NCBI GenBank assembly: GCA_036897485.1 | Contig: JAYMTF010000451.1 | Span: 1 to 36,113 of the forward strand | From: Pelargonium nanum | Taxonomy: Eukaryota; Streptophyta; Magnoliopsida; Geraniales; Geraniaceae | Length of the DNA stretch: 36,113 nucleotides | Reading direction: 5' to 3' | Shown: piece after piece, positions 1 to 12,146 of the stretch | How positions within the stretch are numbered: the stretch's first letter is position 1 | Layout: each line of letters begins with the position of its first letter | Program-made: the position numbers and the translations under genes | The notes under the pieces: model-generated | Databases searched by the model: none | Told to the model about the DNA's origin: nothing | What the model saw: only the letters and a program-made list of their open reading frames with translations

Positions 1-475
1 TTTTCAGGGCACCCCCGCCAATAACCTTCTTTATGCAATCCGAAAGCCGGGTATAGTAAAGCAGAAGTTGAGTCAGTGCAGCTCTTAAGATCTCCATGCC
101 GCACAAGAAGTTGCTGAATGACGTAATGACGTCTTTGTGCATTAGCTCAATCGCAGCTTTCCATCTGTTAGCAAAATCTTTCACGAGTGGCTCAACTTCT
201 GCAACTGTTATGGGCCTCTCGGAAATAGAGATTTGGTCCTCCGCTGGAAAATAACTTACTGATAAGCCGCTGATCTATAATAATAATGAAAAACTACCAA
301 AATGTTCCCCAAACTATCAGGATCTAACCATTTTGGTCCCTCAACTTTAAAAAAATCATCAACGTCGGAGATCATTTGAGCCGTTTTTTTATTAAGTTGG
401 AGGACCATTTTGTTATAAACTTAGTCCATGGACCAAAATGGTCGGATACTAATACCATTTTGGTAGTTTTTCCTG

Positions 476-512
<37 letters not shown>

Positions 513-2271
513 CAATAATAATATAACACAATATTTGAGAGTTGAGATAGGTTTTTTTATAAGAACTTACAGGCTCGGGGTTTCACGAATTTGATTAAAG
601 CGCCAAAATGCTCGAGAAGCATTTCTTCCTGCAAAAAAAAAAAAAAAAGTGGACGATTGTAAAATTGTCATTGAGAAATTGCGGATTGAGCCGAGTTTGG
701 GTTAAGCATTTTAAAACCAAGTCCGAAAACCCAACCCCAAACCCAAATTGACAGCTCTAACACAAACACACACACACACACACTCTGAAAGTTTAGCTGC
801 TATCATTAAACATCAAGATTAAACTTCAAATATTGTATGAGGTCACTTACCACAAATAATGCCGTGTTGCTTTTCAGCAAATCCTCAAAATGTAATTGAA
901 TTTTCCCACCTTCCGGACCAGCTTCCTGAGATCCAAATGATCATAAAAATCACATCCCAAACCGTAGAATATTATGATGCTTTTGAACTTGCATGTAACA
1001 ATATATGCATTATTGATCATCATTTAACAATAATATAGAAGTGTCCCTTACCTTGAGTACAGCAATCGTCATGTCGTAGTTGTTTATCAGAAAAATGGTT
1101 TGTAGCTTCGGTTTTGGAAATACTCTAGCGAGTTTGATAAGCAAGTCATCGATGGCCATTCTCAGTCGCTCCAAGTTCCATTCAAGCTGTGGAAATAGTA
1201 AGGGCTACATATTTTAAGTAATAAACCATATTCAGATATGTAATAGAGAAAAACTGTAACGACCTACATAGCCAAGATTCTAACCTGCCCGTCTCCATAT
1301 TCGACATTGAGGTGAATAAGTGACGCTGTAAACTCAGCATAACGCCTCATCACATAATGAGGATGAACATCATCTTCCCACAATGTTCTCACGTTTGCAG
1401 TGCGCATGCTATTTAGGTGCGAGTCAAATACCATCTTGAAACGAGGCCACAGAGAAATATTAACCTGCCGGGTACCAACTAAAAATTAGTATGCATTATG
1501 ATTGTATTTGTTGGAAGAATAAAATGTCCAAGAAATGGCTAGAGAATGATTACAATTATTATCTATTTAACCATGATATAGTATATCTGATTCGTTTTTC
1601 AATGATAAGTTCACTCGGAATGCAACTAAAAAATCTCCCCAGAAATCATAGCCCGAAATATGATTGTATTGAGAATTATGTGACCAAACTGGGCACAACT
1701 TTTCATTTGCATCCAATTTGGTACACGTCGTGACCAAACTGAAAGTCCATGTATGAAATTGATTTTTTAAAAGTTCCGTGTGCCAAATTGGTTATCAGAC
1801 CAATGATCGTATACCATTGGTGACATTAATCCTTGGATAGAAGATTCAAGAAATGACTGCAGAGCACTTCCATGAGTATAATTATCACTTAGGGTGCTAA
1901 TCTTCCTTCATTCCACCATGGCCGGATGAGTATAAAACTCGGTATAAATTTATGAACAACTAAAAAAGTATTATCTATCAGTAACCAGTTCTTGGAAGCA
2001 GTTTGTAATTATAGTGAATCTATGTATTTCAAGGTTCAGATGAATATAGTTAAATAGTCCTCACCATATAATCCATATGAATCCTTACCAGCTCATGATA
2101 ATGACAACCGAATAAGTTGCGGCAACTGATGTATGGTAAAAAAAAACTATCTGCGAGTTTTTGACTATCATAGATGATAAAATAAGTTTTTTAAGAGTAT
2201 CATGCACCTTATATTACAAATGGAAGTAAAGCAATGCCCAAACACACATCTTTCCTTTTTATTTGTTTCTT

Positions 2272-2303
<32 letters not shown>

Positions 2304-5300
2304 CTTATCTAAATACGAATCCAAGCAAGGAATCCTCCGACGGGACATAACTAGCTGAAAGAAAGAGAGGATCAGCAACAAAAAAAATGCTCCAAAAAAT
2401 TCTGACTAGCTAGAAGCTGTAACTAAAAGGACATTCAGTATATCTAAAAAATTAGAGCAAAACTACGATGAATATATGACACCCTAAGTTTAAAGGTAAA
2501 CAAATATAAAAAATCTGCACTTCATTATTGTAGCATAATGCAGAGATAGCTCATGTGAGTGTTATATTATAATATTGAGCACCAGAGCAAAAACACACAT
2601 TTTACAAATGAACAATGATATCCCGCATTGGAAGGCAACTTGTATTCTATTTTCCTTTCTATAATATGTTAAAAGGACCCAATATTTTTACACATCCAAT
2701 TGATCATAACTGAACAACGTTGGGCGAGCCAAGTATAAAATCTGTGGCAGGCAATGACAACTGTGAGGGTTAAGAGAATTTGTATTATGTTTTTTTTACA
2801 AAGGGCAGGGTTTATAATACAAAGATATCACTTAGGATCAACCAAGATCCCTTAAAAACAGCAAATCAAATAAATCCAATTCCTAATGTGTAGTGATTCT
2901 AACACTCCCTCAAGCTGAAGCATATGTAATTCTAGGAATTGACAGTTGTAAAAACTATATATATATATATATATATTCATATAGAAACTCAAACACATTG
3001 ATATCAGAAATGTTAAGAAATTCAGCAATAACCTGGTGTTGGTGAACTATGCGAATCATAAGCATTAAACCAATAGCATCGTAACAATTTGGAAGTACAG
3101 AATTGAAGTGCTCATCAATGACTGCAAATGGACCTGACCATATGAAGCACGTGAAAAACCATCATTATGTGAATCTCAATACTTACACGTCAAAAACAAG
3201 ATAAAAGATAGTGAAATCCTCATTCCGTTTCATGCACACAAATGTACTTTCTAAACATCACAGCTATATGGCCATACTAAAAAAATCGATCAAAGCTTTA
3301 AGACCTAAAGACACCAGAAGTTGTGATTACATGGCTATCATCATGCAATGTCTACAAGTTCCTACCACTAACAATACTAAGTGTCCAAATTCAGCAGAAG
3401 TCGTTTCTTGAAATGATATATAAATATGATGGGAATTGGGAACTACATGGAATGGTAACGAATCAGGAATATACATTTCAGTTACCTGCAAAAATTTCAT
3501 AAAATATGGATTCTTCCCCAAAGAAATCATCACAGAAAAGATACCTAAAGTACAAGTGAAAACTGTTAGCTTGCAAAATCACTAGCATTGAGAAAACAAT
3601 AACAAAGGATATAGCATCAGTAGGTACTCAGAGGTAGCAGTGTCCATAAGCAGTTTGTGCAAGCTCCTAAAGAGAACTTCATAAGGGTACTTGATGGCGT
3701 TAGCTTCAGCTATGTGTGGAATTAATGCAGGCTGCTCAATATCCTGAAACCAGTAAGATATAAAATAAAAAACAGTTGGCCTACGAAGATTACAATTCCT
3801 TTTATGTTTTAGGTAACATATTCAGTGAAAGAATGTGTGACCCGTTAAGCATGGGATAGAGCAAGCTGAAACATGTCGAAGTGCATAATTAGAACCTATG
3901 TAAATGCTAGAGATTCGGTGTCAGTCTTGAGTGTTCACATGGCTACACACTAGACCCAACAAAAAAAAAATTTGTGGATTCCATATTTCTACTTTCTGCA
4001 TTGGCTAAATTGGGAGTTCATTATATTATGACATAAAAGCCTGAAGAAGATGGGAACACAATGAACTTAGAAGGTGCACACTGCTAAATCAATGTAGAAA
4101 TTAGAATTGTACACGATTTGTAATAACTGGGATGAATTTTAAATTCCAAACTCATGAACTCAACATAAAATATGAATGGAAACGATTCTGCACCCAAAAG
4201 AAGCCTCACTTGACTGTATCTGTAGCTAGCATGTTGGTTTCAATTGATGGATATGCATTGACCTATCTCACCCTGTATATCAGAAGCTGCTAAACCCATC
4301 TCTCAACTAACCTATCCTATTAAAATATGCTAATATATTGAAATAAAAATACATTTAAAATATATATATGAATATAATGTTTTCAGTGTCAGTATCTCAC
4401 TAATGATATCACTTAAATGATGGAACTAACTTTATGCAACCTCAAGGAGAAACCCTTTTGAGATGGTATAGATACCAGGGGGAAAACCATTACTGTTGCT
4501 ATTTACATATCGAGTAATTTCACTGAAAAGCTGTAAATAACTTTGGCATGAATTAAGACTGTAAGCTACATGTGACAAGTGAGCAGCTAAAAACCTTCAA
4601 AATGTTTATCCTATCCCCCAGAGCAAAAACGGCAGAGCGATTCTTGAGTGGTTCTCTTCCTCGTGAAAAAATACTTGTGCTCGTATCCACACCAATCAAA
4701 TCGTTAGCTGTTGCTATATCTAACTGTAATTTCTCCAATGCTTGAATATAAGCACGAAAATGTGCACTAAGAACCTGCAAAATAAACAAAATTGTTTCAA
4801 CAACAATGGAAAATTCAAAGCATTTGTGTCTCTAGATGTAATTAAATTGCTTCATTAAGATAGGCATATACAGCTTTGTGGTTAATCTGATACAAAAGCA
4901 CATAGCAGTTAAAACAATATGACCACTTCGCATTTCTCCAATTAGTAACAAGGTACATGGGCGTAGCTGTACAGGCCTGTAGTGTACTGCAGTGGATTAA
5001 AACAATACTCACACTCTCACAGGGTCACAGAATTTGCATAGAAATAATCAAATCCATATGTTCAACGTCTTCAACCTGCAGCAGTGCTGCCTAACGTATC
5101 ATCTCAGCTCTCAAACGATTCCCAGTACAAGGATTTAAATACTGTAGTGCATTGCAGTGGATGGTAGTGCATATCTTAATTCACATATTAAAATTGACAC
5201 CGTAGCATTCACCTTGTTCATTGTGTCAATGTATGCTGCACGGACCTCATTATATACGTCCTTGCCGTGCTCCTTCAGAAAAGAAACAACATACCTACAC

Positions 5301-8300
5301 GAAATCTGATAATTATTAAATTCTTGATCTAATAGTTGACCTCAAAGTAACAGAAGTTACACACAACTTGACAGAAGAGCAATAAACATGAATAATATGG
5401 AAAAGCATACAGCTCCTAAAGAAACAAATACTTCAACAATCATCGGTCAACAGATTACACGTACGAATCAAAACCTAGTGAAACACGATTGAAAACAAAT
5501 AGAACTCACTTGTACTTTAGAAGCACATTCTGTTGAAGGATTTGGATATTTGTTTTGGGTTTCCTTAATGATTGGAGCTTCTGAACGATGAACTCAAACA
5601 CCTATAAAGAGATTGATATAGTAAATACAAGGTAATTTAAGAAAATTTTTATCATAAACAAAAGATAGAGAACTCACAAACCTTCAAATATTATAAAGTT
5701 TTTTCTTAAATTTCTAATATGATATATATGGTACATGGTACTGGAACCAAAGATAGTAAACAATATTCATCACTTCTATTATATTATGACCCAGAAAGAT
5801 GTAATAACATAAAGAAATACTAAATTAACATCAGAAAAAGCTTTTGCTAACACTATTATTACCTTGGCAACTGCCTTCTGACGAAGTTTCTCAATCTCAG
5901 GCTGAACATCTTTTAGAGCTTTTGAAGTTCTAATCATAAGATCTACTTCAACAAACTTCAACTTCTTGCTTAGAATCTCAAGAGTTCTTAGATATTCATC
6001 ATTTACCTGAACAATTATTCCAAAGGAAGCGTGTTACAGCCAAGTAAAAAGGAAACAACCCAATAACTTTCCTCAACTACTGGGTAAACTACAACAAAAA
6101 TGCACTTAGCATGAAGTGCATTCAAGTAGATAAGTAATGCAGCTAGAGTTGTAAAATCACATCGTTTGTGCATAAAAAGTTAAACAAAATAAAAACAGAA
6201 AATACCTCTCCATCAACAACTATGTCTACCATTCTTGGTGGGATTATGATATCTTCAACAAATCTGGCCAATTTTGATTCAGCAACCTGTTGAAAAAATA
6301 AACCATATAATGGTGAAAACCAGCAAAATTATATGATAGAAACAGACAGCAGAAGAGTGTTAAACTAACAAATAGTAGCTTCTTGCTCTTTCATGTTTCA
6401 TTCCTTCTCCAGGGTTACAAATAGCAAGAATGATGTTAACCACCCAAGTCATTTTACATGTGCATAAAATAATGCCCCCTAGTAATAAGGTTTATGTCCT
6501 TGAAAAAAACACAAAATTTCATATCATGCATCTGCAAATTATTCAGCAACTTTCCGGTAGTAAAGTAGATGACAAACTTGAAAAGACGGGCATCATCCAA
6601 GCTCGGAAAAGATACACAACAAAGTTTTTGTGATTCTTCTACGCTCTAGAATTATTAAAGAGAGGAGGGGGGGGGGGGTGGATAGAACTTGCAGTCAACT
6701 ACAAAAATACCTTGCGATTCTTCAGCTTAAGACCCATATCCATAGACTTCTCCTGAAGAATTTTTATGTCTGAACTGATTGAACCAATCTCAGCCTAGCA
6801 AAACAGTTTTACAGCAGATTAAGAAATTCAAATGGTAAGAAGAAACCAGACAACTCCATCAAATACTGACAGCCATAGTAAACCCAGCAAGTACTGACAT
6901 ACCTGAAACCCACTAAGGAGAGTTTCCATCTGTGACAAGATGTTGTCACAATCACGAATTTGATCATGAAGAGAGACTAGATTATCACTTTCTTTTATAT
7001 AATCCTGTATTGCCAGAACAATAAAAAAAAAAACTAGTGAATTAAAATATATACCAAGGTAAAGGAGTATGTATTCAACACTTGGATAATTGAAAGAGAA
7101 ACTCTGCTATAATATCACTTGACACTTCCTCTTACATATCCAGTCTTAAGATCTTAGGTTGGAGTAAAGCTTAACAATAGCTATGTAACATATAGGTTTA
7201 ACGCAATAATTATTAAAAAGAAAAAAAGAAGAAGAAGAGAAGTAATACAAACCTGAATCGAATCCAATTCAACTTGGCGCAAGTTGTTCTCAACCCCCTT
7301 TGTATACTCTCTGAGCTTTGTACCATTAGACAATATGTTTGCAACCACCTACATTGAATTGTGCAAATGATAATTTTAGCTACGGAGATGATTTATAAAG
7401 ATAAGAACCCTTGAGCGGAGATATTGTATAACTATTGTGCATTCTATACAAAGCATAAAATCACAACAGTTATCTTCAAGAGTTGAGGGAATCTGGAATA
7501 GGAAACAATTAACTAATCATCTGCTAATCATATGCACTGCAAATGTAAATTTTACTTTTAGAGGCGTCAAGTCTTTTGACTAAAAGTCTAAAAACATTAA
7601 GAACCGTATTAAAATAAATTAAAATGTAAGCATGTGAAAAGAATGAAGTGCTACCTCAAAAAATTGAAATACCATGATATACTACAAAGCAAGAGTGGTC
7701 TATGATCTTAATAAGCACTATATGGAGTTGCCTATCCAGGAGCAGCTGAAACATTTAACCAAGCTGAACATGTTAAATTAACCTAAGAACTGAAGAAATC
7801 CACTTGTTGCACTAAATAATGTTTAGGTGTTTAACCACAATGGTACCGTTAATGACTTGTAGTTCACTATTTGGGAATTCAACAATTGACTCTTACTACT
7901 TTCATTATGAGGTATAAATGGTTATCATCAAGCAAGTTCAAAACCAATCACACTCCCAACTTTATGAAAATTGAAGAAAAGTTCAAGAACACTAGCAAAG
8001 AGTCTAGCTGGAACGGAGAGCCAGTGCTTCCATGTCTAATAAAAAAACTTATTACAACACTGAAATAGACTACAATTACACAAAAGTCCTGTAATTGATT
8101 TCCAATGTAGCTTTTGTTTCTATACTGCAGGACTGTTAAGGCATAAAAGCATGATAAATGAGATAGACACGTGAACAAAGATCCTCCTATATCTTACCAA
8201 ATGAATATTAACTTCATAATCCCATATAGTTCTCTAACATGCACTGAAAACATAACAGGGTAGAGAGAAGCAAAAAGTAGTACACAAACATATAACTACA

Positions 8301-9270
8301 GCATGAACAAGGATAAAAAAAGAAGGTATTTGTATCTCCATATTCCTTACAACTGAACTTCAGGAATGGAAAATGAAAGATACTTGAGTTAATGAGTTAC
8401 TTACATCATCATTTTTACATTCTTCTAGTTCCTCTTCTAGTCCTTCTAATGATAGATCCTCACTGGGTAAAAAAAAACTAGGTTGAATATTCAAGTTTGG
8501 GAGTTATGAAAATATATTTATCATTGAGAAAGAGGGAGGAAGAAGGCTATGAAGATACAGTTCTTTACTTCAGGAAATCAGCTTACTGAGATTCATAATA
8601 AATAATGCAGAAATGACATACATCCTGTGCTCAATGGCATATTAGAGAATGGTGGAAGTCTCTAGTAATATCCGATAATGATACTCTAAATATCAAGCCA
8701 ACAACAAAACTTGAATTAGTTTTGTTCAAGCTTCAATACAAGCAGAGCCATACCTAGTTCCATCTTCTTCAACAGTCAAATCTCCAACAAATGCTCCTAG
8801 ATCAAACTGAAGTTTATGGGCATCGTTTGTCTCACCATAAGAGTGGCCCTGCAAGGCAGGGAGGTGGGGAAGATAGAGCATGTAAATTTATATTCATAGT
8901 GTAACATTTATTTTGAAAACTAAGCAATAATTCATCTCTAGGATAGGTTCATGAGTCAGGATGTCGGTAAATAAAAAAATAATGTCAGAAATCCCAGTAA
9001 GTAGGTTGCAGAAACCAAAGAGTGCTAAATAAACTAACTACATATATAGTTTTATATGCAACAAAATAATTACGGGATAAAAATTAATGTGAAATTCCCA
9101 GAGTCAGTATCCATCTCTTTATCACAGGTGTATAATTCTTTCAATAGATGAATCATAAATCTTATGTCTAGTGGCATAGATACATAGACCCAAGAAAGAA
9201 AATGAACTCAGTGAAGTACATAAACAGTGACTATAGCCATTACCACTTTGTCTGTAGAAACATCAGCCAT
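1..9270 (-). CDS. VPS52: VPS52, GARP/EARP vesicle-tethering complex subunit (3' end beyond window)
   Basis: VPS52 is a subunit of the GARP/EARP complexes, which tether endosome-derived vesicles at the trans-Golgi; the Arabidopsis orthologue (POK) is needed for pollen tube growth. Coding exons on the minus strand, in gene order: 9270-9244, 8848-8754, 8462-8405, 7348-7253, 7004-6903, 6794-6711, 6286-6206, 6006-5863, 5601-5510, 5295-5213, 4774-4595, 3743-3628, 3544-3486, 3133-3033, 2354-2304, 1464-1285, 1186-1052, 925-851, 628-571 and 243 to the window edge. All have GT-AG borders. The start exon reads MADVSTDKV in a good context and joins in phase to GHSYGETNDA. Conserved blocks include FVGDLTVEEDG, LSAHFRAYIQALEKLQLDIA, REPLKNRSAVFALGDRI, SRRRIPCLDSYLDK and NFLCGMEILRAALTQLLLYY. 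About 686 codons are present; the Arabidopsis protein has about 707, so roughly 20 C-terminal residues are missing. Exon phases agree throughout except in exon 5295-5213, where a run of five A on the plus strand (5279-5283) gives one base too many: YVVSF and LKEHGKDVYNEV lie in different frames. Sequencing error or a damaged allele are both possible. Confidence 0.93.
289..471. repeat. short palindromic MITE-like element in the last VPS52 intron of the window
   Basis: Outer inverted repeats are AAAAACTACCAAAATG at the left and CATTTTGGTAGTTTTT at the right (perfect over 16 bp). Inner arms CCATTTTGGTCC and GGACCAAAATGG also pair, so the element of about 183 bp can fold on itself. It is flanked by TAATAATGA and TGATAATAAT-like sequence, so a target duplication is hard to define. 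No coding capacity. The superfamily is not assigned. Confidence 0.65.
476..523. repeat. (TAA)n microsatellite
   Basis: An imperfect trinucleotide array of about 15 units with two CAA interruptions, immediately beside the palindromic element that ends at 471. Confidence 0.95.
766..783. repeat. (CA)n microsatellite
   Basis: A short CA dinucleotide run in a VPS52 intron. Confidence 0.85.
1713..1791. repeat. small foldback repeat in a VPS52 intron
   Basis: The left arm CCAATTTGGTACACG pairs with the right arm CGTGTGCCAAATTGG with one mismatch, enclosing about 50 bp. GTGACCAAACTG also occurs twice nearby (about 1680 and 1730). The arm motif resembles the arms of the larger foldback at 28258-28629. 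Confidence 0.5.
2272..2296. repeat. (GA)n microsatellite
   Basis: A pure GA run of about 25 bp a few bases downstream, in gene sense, of the VPS52 exon ending at 2304; it begins 8 bp into the intron. Confidence 0.9.
2750..2950. mobile_element. short LTR-retrotransposon-like remnant, broken
   Basis: Within a VPS52 intron, the phrase TAACACTCCCTCAAGCTGAA and the flanking text resemble non-coding sequence commonly linked with Ty1-copia-type elements in plants. Only a short fragment is present, with no coding region and no paired ends that I can see. The assignment rests on remembered phrasing and is weak. Confidence 0.25.
2955..2976. repeat. (AT)n microsatellite
   Basis: An AT dinucleotide run of about 22 bp in a VPS52 intron. 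Confidence 0.9.
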
Positions 9271-9845
9271 ACTGTTCCACCAATGCAGCGTCCAAGAGTT
9301 CAATCTACATCAAGAACAAACATAAAGAAACTGATTGTTCACAACAACAACAAAAAGATCAATGCAATGCTGAAGAGCTCAATCCACAACAACAAAAATT
9401 AACTGATTTTTCATCAATACGACGATACCTCTAAAACGAACAAAATGAAATCAAAACAGGTCAATTAGTTCATGAACACATAGAAACCAACAAAACAACT
9501 TCAATCTCTCACGACATAAAGAAAATCAATGAAATAAAAAAAATAAAAAAATAAAAACCTTCAATCTTTCATCCCAATCGGTCTAGCTTAAGCTGCTCAA
9601 CCAATGCAATGCCGAAGAGTTGGAAATTAGGCGGTGTCAAGGTTCTCAACTCCTTCCATCTCTCATCCCAATCGGTCTAGTTCAAGCTGTTCAACCAATC
9701 CAACGCTCAAGAGCTCAATCTACAACAACAAATCAACTGATTTTCACCAAAATACCTCTAAAAACAAAATTAAATCAAAACAGATCAATTAGCTCATAAA
9801 CAAATAAAACAACAACAAAAAAAACTTCAATCTCTCATTTCAAGT
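9258..9845. repeat. degenerate tandem repeats in the VPS52 leader
   Basis: Sequence just upstream of the VPS52 start codon (plus strand CCAATGCAGCGTCCAAGAG, then a CAACAACAA-rich stretch, then ATCAAAACAGGTCAATTAG and CTTCAATCTCTC) recurs around 9694-9840 as CCAATCCAACGCTCAAGAG, ATCAAAACAGATCAATTAG and CTTCAATCTCTC. A shorter unit, ATCCCAATCGGTCTAG, occurs at 9571 and 9664, a 93-bp spacing. The block has grown by nested tandem duplication; the copies are diverged. Confidence 0.75.
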
Positions 9846-10150
9846 CCTCAAAAAGTCTGGTTTGAGGCAAGAGCTTCTGAAAAAACCGATCAAATCCTCA
9901 AAATCGTCGCACCAACCATTTCATGAGCTGGTTGATTTCAAATTTATACCAAAATACCAAAACAAACCAACACCTGATGCTACGAAATTGAGAGAATGGG
10001 AGAAAAATAGAAAGATCTGAAACCTTACGTACTCAGAGAAATGCTGAGAATCGCCGAATCGGAATCGCTTCGACCATAGATTCGACTCGTTGCAGGTCTG
10101 GACTCGGGGATGATGATGATTCATGGATCTAGAACAAAAGGTTAGGGGAG
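9271..10150 (-). promoter_or_regulatory. VPS52 5' leader and proximal promoter region
   Basis: This stretch lies upstream of the VPS52 start codon. A likely leader exon ends at 10029, where a good donor (GTAAGG on the minus strand) follows. An ATG at 10124-10122 opens 32 codons that run into this donor in phase with the VPS52 exon starting at 8848, so an alternative first coding exon is formally possible, but its sequence (beginning MNHHHPRVQT) does not resemble VPS52 N-termini. A candidate acceptor (GATGTAG) lies about 40 bp upstream of the MADV start codon. The leader is therefore probably interrupted by an intron of about 0.7 kb. The leader model is inference from splice motifs only. Confidence 0.4.
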
Positions 10151-10264
10151 ATATTAAACGCACCGTTTGATGGTGTTTTCGCACGTGTTTTGGTGGATGT
10201 TCTAAAATTTTGGACCGGAAATTAAACCGGTTCATTGATCGGGTTTGGTCGGTTCAATTGGTTG

Positions 10265-10405
10265 GTTTAAATTATTCTAATTGATTTTTATAACCACCCG
10301 GTCGAGTCTTTAAAGAACATAATCGGTTCAATTAACTTTTTTAAATTATTTTAATCGATTTCCATAACCGTCCGATCGAGTTGTTAAAAATCGAACCATT
10401 TATCA
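10265..10405. repeat. two-copy tandem repeat between VPS52 and the LRAT-domain array
   Basis: Two units of about 70 bp in tandem. The first runs from TTTAAATTATTCTAATTGAT through AACCACCCGGTCGAGTC, the second from TTTAAATTATTTTAATCGAT through AACCGTCCGATCGAGTT. Neighbouring CGGTTCAATT phrases repeat as well. No coding capacity. Confidence 0.65.
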
Positions 10406-10649
10406 GTTACAATACTATAGGACTGTTTATGCAATTTTCGAGTAATATTTAATAATTTTCTTTATTGAGGAGATATTTTGAAAGTCAATTAAGTAAAGCT
10501 TCACTAATTTTAAAAGTTAGAATATTATTCGAGTCATCTTGGAAAATAAATTTCACGACATTTTTCTCATAAAAATATAGCGACACATGATTGCAAGTAG
10601 TTGAGACCAATTCTACGGAAATGAGACATTACAGCTAATAAAACAATTT

Positions 10650-10850
10650 TTTTTTTAAGGTTTAGACAATGAATATGACTTTGGTCCCACCTCTTATAAA
10701 TGATTCGAATTTTCCAATGACAATAAAAAAATTAATAATTTGGATCAACCATTTTTTTCTTCTTCTATAAATCCATTATTTTTAGAATTTTGAACTTACA
10801 ATTGAGAAAACAATAAGAGAGAGATGAGACTATTAACGATGTGGTGATGT
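10650..10850 (+). pseudogene. decayed 5' end of a third LRAT-domain gene copy (promoter, leader and first codons)
   Basis: This segment is a diverged copy of the region immediately upstream of the gene at 11125. Shared landmarks in the same order are TTTAAGG(T/A)TTAGACAA, CACCTCTTA, TTGGATCAACCA, a TATAAAT box (10766 here, 11063 in the intact gene), TTTTTAGAAT, ATTGAGAAAACAA and AGAGAGA followed by an ATG. The ATG at 10824 opens ATGAGACTATTAAC, matching ATGGGATTATTATCC of the intact gene, but the frame stops after seven codons and homology fades by about 10850. There is no second exon. The simplest reading is a truncated tandem duplicate; a duplicated promoter alone is also possible. Confidence 0.7.
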
Positions 10851-11062
10851 GTTGATTATGTCATCCTGATGATGTAACAATGATTTCATCACCTTAGGAT
10901 CGTTGATAAAATTTCATTTCTAATTCTTTTCTTTGTAGCTTCTTTGGAATTTTTAAGGATTAGACAAAGACCTTGACTTCCACCACCACCTCTTAAATTT
11001 GATATGAATTATCCAAATGAAAATAAAAATTATATTAATTTGGATCAACCAATTTTTTGGTC

Positions 11063-11069
11063 TATAAAT
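11063..11069 (+). promoter_or_regulatory. TATA box of first LRAT-domain gene
   Basis: TATAAAT lies 62 bp upstream of the start codon at 11125, a normal spacing for a plant promoter with a short leader. The purine-rich AGAGAGAA leader just before the ATG is shared with the decayed copy upstream and the second gene downstream. Confidence 0.6.
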
Positions 11070-11124
11070 TCAATCATTGTTTTTAGAATCTTAAACATAC
11101 TATTGAGAAAACAAAAAGAGAGAA

Positions 11125-12146
11125 ATGGGATTATTATCCAACAAGGTGCGTAGGGATGTGTTACAAGATGGAGATCACATCTACTCTTGGAGAGGGCCAA
11201 TTAAGTCCTATGCCCATCATGGTAATTTTCTTATTTTTGGTCTTCGCGTTTGTTAATTTTCGTAACAGTTTTATCACATATGAACTCAATGTTCTTGTCG
11301 CCTAATGCACATAATTTGTAAATATAAAAAATCGAGACATATGATCATCACAATTTTCTTTCTAATTCGTTATGCCAATCAGATCTAACTGAAAAAGCTA
11401 AAATTACAAGACCCCTTAATAATATGAGATTTATATTCATAATAGAATTCTTATTAGCGAAGACAAGATTGAACCCATTTTGTTGTTGGGGGTAAAAACT
11501 CGATATGATCCAAATTTTGAACACCAATATGGTTTTCTTGTATCTCGAACACAAGTCAAGTTTAGTGACGTCATATATTTTACTATACTGACATTTTTTC
11601 TAATTCATTATAGGTATATATATTGGCAACTTGCAAGTGATTCACTATGGAAGCGGGGATAACACTCCGAAAGCTAAATTGTTTAGGGTAGCTATAATCT
11701 CTAACCCGCAACCTCGACATGATTGCCCTAAATGCAACTATCACCAATATCCTAAGGGTGTCACTATGTCATGCTTAGATTGCTTCTTGGACGGTGGACA
11801 TTTGTATCGTTATGAGTATAACGCTGACTCATTTTGTGTTAGAAAGAAACTGAAGGGTACATGCACTTGTCATGATGCAGACAGTGTTGATGCGACCTTG
11901 CATCGAGCCAATTACTTGTTGCAACACGGTTTTGGAGAATATAATTTGAGGAAAAACAATTGTGAAGATTTTGCGATTTATTGCAAAACAGGTTACGTGA
12001 ACTTAGAGAAAGGAAATAGCGCCCAAGCGTCTAAGTTGACCATTGGTGCCCGTTATCGATGGATGAAGAAGGAGTTTCTCGGAAAAAATGTAAAGAAAGT
12101 GGAAGTGGAAGATCTTGTGAAGATATTATACCCAAGTACGTGTTAA
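11125..12146 (+). CDS. LRAT/NC-domain protein (LEAD-SENSITIVE 1-like), copy A
   Basis: Two exons, 11125-11221 and 11614-12146, encode 209 residues; the single intron has GT-AG ends and splits the glycine codon after HH. The protein belongs to the plant NC-domain family within the LRAT/H-REV107-like NlpC/P60 superfamily. Visible landmarks are GDHIYSWRG (residues 16-24), AHHGIYIG with His32, VIHYG with His43, and NNCEDFAIYCK with Cys149; by analogy with LRAT these are the His-His-Cys catalytic set. Plant members carry a Cys-rich insert, seen here as CPKCNYH (70-76) and SCLDCFLDGG (85-94), which could bind metal. The enzymatic activity and substrate of these plant proteins are not established; animal relatives are acyltransferases or phospholipases. 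It is a tandem paralogue of the gene at 13340, with the same intron position and similar length. The start codon fits the shared leader and gives the conserved MG(L/F)xSNKV beginning. Confidence 0.9.

Noticed and set aside
4977-5165. Near-identical TGTAGTG(T/C)A(C/T)TGCAGTGGAT phrases about 165 bp apart in a VPS52 intron
   Set aside because: Only about 20 bp are shared and the intervening sequence shows no element structure; it may be a short duplication but supports no claim.
9921-10235. 104-codon minus-strand frame upstream of VPS52
   Set aside because: No family resemblance, and its middle coincides with a likely leader exon ending at a splice donor; I treat only the splice model as worth noting.
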